The notes below the pieces were generated by a model. The model was not told where the DNA came from. It was given only the letters and a program-made list of their open reading frames with translations, and ran no database searches. A DNA stretch of 64,000 nucleotides, from NCBI GenBank assembly GCA_016081115.2, contig JABTTQ020002186.1, positions 1 through 64,000 on the forward strand, given 5' to 3'. Position numbers and translations under genes: made by a program. Below, piece after piece: positions 57,162 to 64,000 of the stretch (within the stretch, counting starts at the first letter, position 1; each line of letters begins with the position of its first letter). Source of the DNA: Rehmannia glutinosa. Its lineage: Eukaryota > Streptophyta > Magnoliopsida > Lamiales > Orobanchaceae.

Positions 57162-60100
57162 ATGGCACCAACTCACGACTATGCAAAGCTCGCAAAGCAA
57201 ATCCACACCAGAGCTTCGGTGGATTTTGATGGAATGATAAAACAGGGCATTGATGAAACCCTTGTTCTGAAAATTACAGAAATGTTAGAAAAGTCAGGCC
57301 TCAAAGCTTTTCTAACCATGGAATACTCACATACCTATCTAGAGGAGGCAGCGATGTTCTATGTTAACGCAGAAGTACATGACGAAGGAATAAAGTCCTT
57401 TGTTCACGGCAAGGACATCAAAATTTGTGCAAAGGACCTCGCTGAGCATTGCTTCTTGCCATCGGAAGGCACGAATGAGATTAATGAAGCTAATGTTGAT
57501 TTGGCTGCTGCGTGGAAAGAGGTAGCCAAACCGGAGTGTGCTGCTAAGGTGGTCTACACAGCTGATAAGAAATTGCTGAAGGACGACTATCATAAATTGA
57601 TGGATGTCGTCTCCAAGTGTGTAGACATGAAGTTTGTCTGTTTCAACCAGCTGTCAAAGACTAAGCTGATCGTCATGGCTGCAATCATGCAGGGCAAGAA
57701 AGTAAACTGGGCTCAGTTCGTGTACAGCAGACTCTGCCTGAATGTAATGAATAGGACGTTCAAGGAGGATGTATCCTTTGGAAGATCTCTTGGATATGGC
57801 CTCGTGATTGGCCACCTGATGGAAGTGAAGGGTATCCCCCTTCGGCATGGAAAACCCTTCATTGTCAACAAGAAGATGTTCCGGGCTAACCTCTCTGGTG
57901 CCCACAAGAGAGCCCATGCAAAGAAGTCGGACACAAATGAGGGGGAATCAGCTGAACCCAAGGACACAGTTGTTGCCCTTCCACCAAAGAAGAAAGCTTC
58001 CCCTACAGCTCAGAAGAAGAAGCATGCCCGTGCAGCCGAGTCTCCTGCTCCTGCAGCCGAGGCTAAGAAGGAAACTCAAATCCAATCTTCAGCCATATGA
58101 AAGAAGAGGAATGCCAAGCCAAGAAAGGCAGCTCCCTTCAAGAAGGATGTCCTGGCCCCAACCGCCAAAGAATCAGAAGAAGAAGAAGAATAACCGAAAG
58201 TCCCTCTGGTTTGGACCAAAAGAAGAAGAATTTTCAAGCATTGAGCTTGAAAAGAAAGTCAATCATTACTCATTTGGAGCCACAAGTTGAGACTGGTAAT
58301 CTAGAAAAGCAGAGATCCGAAGTTGTTGATGTATCGCCAAGTCTTTCAAGGCGATCGCAGAGGCTCATCAAGACCCAGCTGTGAAGAAGACAGCTGAGGA
58401 TAGTGAGGCAGCAAAGACAACTGAACTCATAGTTCAAAGAGTTGTCTCTCCACCCGTCAGTAATGCTACTGAAGGCGAGGAGGAGCGGAACCTCTTGTCT
58501 TATATTTCGGAGAAAGGAGATGATGAAGATGAGGATGATGATGTTATCATGTATTCTCCACTGTATCCAGATATCCAGAGACGTCTACGAGAGTGGAGGG
58601 AATGGAAACTTGATTACATTAAAGCTTCGATTTCTTGGGGTCTCCACTGTTTGACACGCCCTTGACGAAGACAACTGTATAGATATCTTCAGCATCATTA
58701 AAGCAAATGAGAAAGATAAAGCAGCCGAGGAAGCACGAGCGCTAGAAAAGTCCAGAATGTGCATGTTTACTGGTACTCACGAGCATACTCATGAAACTCT
58801 TGTTGAGTACACAGACAATGACGAGAGTATGGATCCCATCACTCTGCGAGAGAAGTCAGACATGCAGCAAGTAATGAGAGAATCCAGGCAGTTGCATGAG
58901 CAACAACTATTTGAAGGACCAGGAGAGTCCTCACAATCTCTACTGCAAATCGACCCATTGGGAGTGGTTGCAGCAGATTGCCTCTGACATCACTGCAGCC
59001 ACGTCCCTGTGCAATCGGAGGATGGGTCCAAGGTAATTGGCAATGACACTGGGATTGTGGGCACCCAAGTTGAGCCAACCCCTCAAGAAGGTGTTTCACC
59101 ACCTGCCCGAGCGTCTGAACATTCAAAAAAAAAAGCCGCGAGTCAGGAGTAGAGTGACCCGGCCATCAGTCACTCAGCTGGTGTGCCAGCTGAGGGGTAA
59201 ACTCTCTCCATTACAGCAGGGTCGGAGGATGCTGCAGAAGACTCCAATTTGAAGAAAGGAGGCGAAGTGGAAACCGAAACAACCCAAGAGAGTGACATTG
59301 ACGAGGCTCAGCATAGTTGAGTCTATCCAAATGAAATGTCACCGCTTTGAAGGCTGATGACATTGTTCTTACAGTCGAGGCAAAGGATGGAGATGCCCCG
59401 GGAGTTAACACTATGTGCAATGAAAGTGCAATGCTAGGGGTTGAGACTCCTATGGATGCCACGGTCCAAGACCCTAAGACAATCGTGGATCGTCGAAGGG
59501 AATATTGAAGGCCTCGCAGCCAGATTAAGTCTCATTTGGAGGTATTGAAGGCCTAAGGGAGATTGAGACTTCCCTAGGTAAGGGTGCAGAAACACAGAAC
59601 ATTCCTCCTGTTCAAAGCGCTGTAATTGAGAAGGAGATAAGCGCACTTCATGACTCCCAGGAGAACCTTGATACATCATTTCTGGGATCTGAAGATGAAG
59701 CTGAGTCCACTCATATTGCTGATCCAAAGGACCCAGTGAGGATGTTCTCAATACTACGAGCCCAGAAAGTGACAAAGTTGCTCGTCAGAAATTTAACTTC
59801 GATGAGGAGCCAACCCCGCAAATCTCATCGTCGTCCGATGACACTGATGATGCAGCAGAGGATCAGGTAATTCATTTAGAGAAATCTACTGAGAGAGAAG
59901 AAGTTGTTAAGACAATTGAGGCTCAGTCAGCTGGGCAACACATTCCACAAGCCCCAGCTGAAACCGAGTCATCTACGCAGGCTCCCACAACTGCAGCAGT
60001 AATGACTCCACCAGCACCGTCGCAGGCTCACACAGCTGTGATAGGATCAGAATAAACTACTGCAGCTGAGATCAATCAAGCTGAGTCATCGCAGGCACAA

Positions 60101-61711
60101 ACCTCACAGACAATCCCATAAGTGCGCGATGATGCCTTTCAACAAGTGTTTCTTTTTTCTATAAACTTGACTGAGCTAGAGAAAGAGACCGTTAAAGAGC
60201 AAAGACGATTCACTATATGAGAAAATCCCGTAATCCCTACCGACTCCATTGTACCAGCACACTTTAACTTTGATGTGAAATGGCCGGCAGCTGAATCAAG
60301 TGAGACAGCTGAGTTTCGTGAAGTCTTCAAGAAGATATGTGAGGAGATTGAGAAGATCGAACGACACCAAGCCTCACTAGACTTAAGGCTGGACAATAGA
60401 GATGCCACCCTCACAGCAGATTTGAGAGGGATAGTGGTAAGGATCAGAGAGTGGTCTCAACAGCAAAGTGCCATGTGACTCGAGCAAGTTCGCTATTTCA
60501 AGGCACTATACAATAGAATGCTTGTCTGGAGCGCTGACAACACTTTGATCATGCACAAAATGTAGGAATACATAGAAAGGCTGCATGAATCTCATAAGAC
60601 TGAAATGGAGCTGCTGAGACAATTTCAAGCAAAAGAAATTCTACGACTTGAGAGCGCTATGAATGATAAATTCAGCCTACTCATGGCTGAGATGAAGTTA
60701 GTGACAGCCGAGTCCAAGGAAACTCGCTCAGAATTTTGATCAGCATATGCCTCAGCCGACTCCAAACAACACTCAGCAATACAGAGATTTGACTTTATGC
60801 TCGCAGGTATGTTCCCTAGAGTCCCTCTTTCCTTTGATGATGCCAAAAAAGGGGAAGAGGAGTCCCTAAGGAGTTTGAAAGAAGAAAAATAAAAAATAAA
60901 AACTGAGAAGAAGGGAAAAGCAGCTGAGGGGGAACACTCAAAAGATTTAACCTTGATGATAGTTGAAACCCCCTAGCAAGGTCACGTTACTGCCTCCATC
61001 ATGAGCAAACTCCCTGTAACCCTACCAATGGGACACTCTGTTGTGCCCATAGCATAAAGAAGGACAATCATTGAAGCATAAATTGAGGAGTTCTCTGAAA
61101 AACAGGAAGCTCGCTTTAAAAAGATCTTAAAAGAGCACGGTGGACTCCCAGCTGAATTAAGCAATGCTCTAATTGACCCTCCCAGTGAATCAATGCAGTA
61201 TGTTGGATCTGAGCCTAGATCCATGGAAGAATTCAAAACACTAGAAGCTGAAGGCTACTTCAAGGGACTGTCTCTAACCAAAACATGGGATCTATACTGG
61301 GAAAAAGGACTGGAGGTGTGCAAGACAGCTGAGAAACAACAAAGCTCTAGCAGACACTCAGCCAGAAAATCCAAAGATCCTATGCAATACACTCTCAGAG
61401 AAAGAGGAGCTGAGTCAGGAAAAGAGCGAAAAAGGGATATCTTGTATTGGACTGGGCACGACCATTTGGCGAATTTAGAAGATCAACGCAAAATTGAAGA
61501 AGCCAAAAGGAGAATGGCAGCAGAAAGTGCCAAAGCCACACGCAAATGGGAGGAAAGGCAGAAAATGGATGACCCTGCTGCAAAGAGAGCTTACGAAAAG
61601 AAGAAGAAGGAAGAAGAAAGGAAAAAGAGAGAAGAAGAAGATAAAAAGAGGAAAAGAGTTGATGACTTCGACAGAGCTAAAGAGAAAAGAAGGAGGCAGC
61701 GAAGGCGATGA
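57162..61711 (+). pseudogene. Element I third ORF (Sirevirus ORF3 type)
   Basis: An open frame of 312 codons begins MAPTHDYAKLAKQIHTRASV. It includes FLTMEYSHTYLEEAAMFYVN, VHDEGIKSFVHGKDI, LLKDDYHKLMDVVSKCVDMK and GYGLVIGHLMEVKGIPLRHG. The folded-looking N-terminal domain resembles the widespread 'putative plant transposon protein' domain (inference from pattern only). A Lys/Ala/Pro-rich basic tract follows. A TGA at 58098 interrupts it. Further segments are in shifting frames: an acidic DDEDEDDDVIM patch with PDIQRRLREW (58520-58600), a coiled coil with ICEEIEKIERHQ (60340-60370), and GSEPRSMEEFKTLEAEGYF (61200-61260). The last 172-codon frame ends in a Lys/Glu/Arg-rich tail, KKRKRVDD…RRQRRR. 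It was probably one protein of about 1500 residues. I see no signal peptide or membrane segment. Function unknown. Confidence 0.8.
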
Positions 61712-62009
61712 AGTGTTGTTGCGAACCCTTCATGTATATTACTTATGTAAATACATTCATGTAAGTCATCTATATACTTATGAAATGCTCTGTAATTTTT
61801 CACTTTGTATTTTAGTATCTCAACATAGATGTATGTATTTTTGCTTTATTATAGAATGCTCTGATACAAAATGTAAACAACTGTGTAAAGAACGAGAATG
61901 ATATGATCAATAAAAGATCTATTCTAAAGCATATATTCTTTGTTTCTACATTGCCTGTATGTATCTCTGTTGTTTACTTCCCATTTATAATTTAAGTTTT
62001 GGCATCATC
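61712..62009 (+). other. 3' untranslated region of element I
   Basis: Contains several AATAAA-like words (atgatcaataaaag at 61901) and the conserved tttggcatcatc tail. No ORF. Confidence 0.55.
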
Positions 62010-62022
62010 AAAAAGGGGAAAA
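62010..62022 (+). promoter_or_regulatory. Polypurine tract of element I
   Basis: aaaaaggggaaaa, one base before the 3' LTR start tgttagg at 62024. Confidence 0.88.
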
Positions 62023-62023
62023 T

Positions 62024-63570
62024 TGTTAGGAAAATTATTTTTTGATTTTGATGATACCCCATAAACTTAAATTAGGATGTTGGCACCCCCATTTTTGTAT
62101 ACAAATTGTAAGAACTGGAATAGCCGAGTTGAATCATTGTCAATCAAGAGAAGTCAACTGCATACATAACCGGAAACTCTGCTGTTAGTCAGCTGAGTGA
62201 AACCTTGAAGAAGAGTATCAACTAGACTGAGGAAGAAGCAGCTGAGAGGAAGAAGAATCAAGTCAACTCATGAAGATGAGTTAGAACACCAGTTGAGTTA
62301 TCCAAGGTTAAAGAAAATTCAAGTCAATTGAGTGTAAAGAAGAAGCAGTTGAGTGTAGGCAACTGACATCCAACCGTTGCACAAATATTATGGAGAATAC
62401 TTATTTAAGTAATACTCCCATAATGTCAGGCACTAAGAATAAACAATGCAAAAGGCGTGCAATTAATAAGCTAAAGGAGTGGCTCAAGTGGGTGTCAGAC
62501 CCTAAAAAGTTGGACGTTCAAGAATACGAGGTAGTGGATGCCTCACACGCCTGGAAAGCAAGGAAGAGCTAATCAATGTCCAACAAGATATTATTTGAAT
62601 AATTATCCATCTCTCCAACGGATAATTTTCAAATGATACTATAAAAAGGCTGAGGATTAAAACACAAAAGAAGTTAAGTGTTGAATAAGTATATGCGTAT
62701 GATCAAAAAGTTAAAGGAGAAACCAAAAATTCAAATCGCATACAAAATTTGAACGAAAGAGAAAAATCAATATATCCTCAAGCCTACATTACCTGAGTTT
62801 GAAATCCAACACATTTTGTGAAGGACAAAGAATTCATCACGTTGAAGAGGAAACCAAGAACTTTCAGGGGTCTACATTCCAAGTGAAGGATTGTAGGAAA
62901 GGTTCAAGTTGTTTGGAAAGCTGCGTGATCAAATCCAACAATTTGACAAGTGAGCTGTAGTAGCAAGGCAGACGCCTCGTGAAGAAGCTGAGTCACAAAG
63001 AGAAGCCAGCTGAGTGATCAAGGCATCTCGAGACTGAGTCAAAGGAGAAAGTCAGTTGTGTGATCAAAACTTGCCTCTAGATTGATAACCACTCTGTAAA
63101 CTGATCATTACTTAGTAGATTCCTCCAGGAGTTGGAGAAGAGAGGAGTAGAAGAATTACCCCATCTTCGAACCTCTATAAAAACTTTGTGTCGATTTATT
63201 TTCAGCATTTAATTTCTGCTTTATTATCTTATATCTGCTGAAGTTAAGTTAGATCTGCCATTCTAAGTGATAATAAGCTAAGTATCCAAAACAAGTGTTA
63301 AAACTCCTACTTCTATTTGTAAAGGGAATTAAAAACTTCCGCTTTGAAAAACCAAATCAACTAAGTGTCACGCTCAGAGTATACAGCCAAGTTACCTCGC
63401 ACACAGCTCTCTTGAGTCTTCTAAATAGGAACTTAGCTGAATAATCGAGCCAACTGATTTGTGACAACTCTGTTGCCATCCTTAGAAAGGAATTTTCGAT
63501 TGCAAAAATTTTAGTAAGGTTTATTCAATCCCCCCTTCTAAACCTTACAACACACCCCTTGGGACCAACA
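62024..63570 (+). repeat. 3' LTR of element I (1547 bp)
   Basis: Pairs with 35013-36573. TATA box at 62640-62647. It ends gggaccaaca, followed directly by gagag, the target duplication. Confidence 0.94.
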
Positions 63571-64000
63571 GAGAGGACAAGCAAGTGATTGTTATATTTT
63601 CTATCAAGTATGTGCCCGCGTTGGATGCAAGTCGAGCTAGAGCATCTTCATGAACATTCTTGCATCTCGGGATATGGAGGACCTCGGCCGTGATCTGAGA
63701 TAACTTGTTCTTTGTAAGTTGCAAATATTGGGATAGTTTAGGCTCTTTGGCTTCATAGTCTCCATTAATTTGGTTGACGATGAGCTGCGAATCACTACGA
63801 ATAATCAATCATTCGAGACCCATAGATGTTGTCATTTCCAGACATCATACTCAGCTTCGTACAATCTTACCCCCTGCTCGGTATGCGGTTGATGATCCAT
63901 CGATATAAAGGTGCCAAATTTGTTCTTCGTCGACATCCATTTGAATGGCCGGTGTGAACTCAGCCAAAAAAGCTACAAGAGCTTGCCCCTTAATCATTGT
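63571..64000 (-). pseudogene. Tat-type gypsy RNase H
   Basis: The minus strand runs from 64000: GQALVAFLAEFTP, then DEEQIWHLYIDGSSTAYRAG with the first catalytic Asp (about 63905), then a frameshift near 63860. It continues IIRSDSQLIVNQINGDYEAK, LSQYLQLTKNKL, VLHIPRCKNVHEDALARLAS (63807-63620). This is the second RNase H typical of Tat/Ogre gypsy elements. The last five bases inward (63571-63575, gagag) are the target duplication of element I. Integrase continues at 35012 beyond that element. Confidence 0.88.

Larger units (their letters stand above)
35013..63570 (+). mobile_element. Sirevirus-like copia element I (host of element II)
   Basis: LTRs at 35013-36573 and 62024-63570 both run from tgttagg to gggaccaaca. 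The target duplication gagag is perfect (35008-35012, 63571-63575). Primer binding site, gag, protease, integrase, RT-RNase H, a long third ORF and the polypurine tract aaaaaggggaaaa follow in order. The third ORF and the tttggcatcatcaaaaagggg tail mark the Sirevirus (SIRE/Maximus) type. Element II is inserted at 41810 in the RNase H. Without it, element I is about 14.1 kb. Frames are interrupted about ten times in total, fewer than in II as read here. Confidence 0.94.
32288..64000 (-). mobile_element. Tat-type Ty3/gypsy element, split by element I, running off the right edge
   Basis: Integrase at 34812-33250 and RNase H at 64000-63571 are on the minus strand in the order expected for one pol gene. 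Element I separates them with an exact five-base duplication (gagag). The RNase H of the DGSS type and the plus-strand antisense ORF beyond the integrase end point to the Tat lineage. RT, protease, gag and the 5' LTR lie beyond base 64000. A hAT-like MITE interrupts the integrase. It is the oldest layer of the right half. Confidence 0.85.

Noticed and set aside
57162..61711. Envelope glycoprotein
   Set aside because: The N-terminus is hydrophilic and no signal peptide, Cys-rich ectodomain or transmembrane span is visible in the readable parts; only the position after pol matches the env-like label.
35013..63570. Endogenous pararetrovirus
   Set aside because: The RT types are copia and gypsy with integrase, LTRs and target duplications; no movement or coat protein region is seen.

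Overview
This is a plant nuclear window, most likely from an angiosperm with a repeat-rich genome. It is almost entirely transposable elements stacked inside one another. I recognise no host protein-coding gene, tRNA or rRNA. The plant assignment rests on the element families: Tekay/Del-type chromovirus, Tat-type gypsy with an antisense ORF, Sirevirus-type copia, Tork-like copia, a Mutator-like element (MULE) with an Ulp1-like protease, hAT-type MITEs and an L1-type LINE. I cannot name the species.

Left part (1-31353). A decayed MULE lies at 1 to about 4413. It has an Ulp1-like protease relic on the plus strand and a transposase relic on the minus strand. Next is a minus-strand Ty1/copia element (called C here, 4956-30944) with LTRs at 4956-9217 and 27324-30944 and a broken gag-pol at about 9230-13000. 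A complete minus-strand Ty3/gypsy chromovirus (G, 14025-26864, target-site duplication CATTT) sits in the leader of C, with LTRs of about 4 kb. Both LTRs of C carry further insertions at the same (TA)n tract: an AT-rich insertion containing a palindrome of about 600 bp in one, and a terminal-inverted-repeat element with an internal minisatellite in the other. A short LINE reverse-transcriptase fragment follows.

Right part (31354-64000). The host sequence is a minus-strand Tat-type gypsy element, seen as an antisense coiled-coil ORF (32288-32856), integrase (33250-34812) and RNase H (63571-64000). A hAT-like MITE interrupts its integrase. Sirevirus-like copia element I (35013-63570, duplication GAGAG) is inserted between the gypsy integrase and RNase H. 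The related element II (41810-56278, duplication ATTGC) is inserted in the RNase H of element I. A small GC-rich MITE is inserted near the 3' end of element II. The order of events is therefore Tat gypsy, then element I, then element II, then the MITE.

Elements I and II share one layout: LTR, initiator-Met-type primer binding site, gag, protease, integrase, RT-RNase H, a long third ORF of about 4.5 kb, polypurine tract, LTR. All coding regions here are interrupted by frameshifts or stops. Some breaks in element II follow a striking pattern in which CAG/CTG words are replaced by CG-containing words. This may be an assembly artefact, so it bears on how decayed the element really is.
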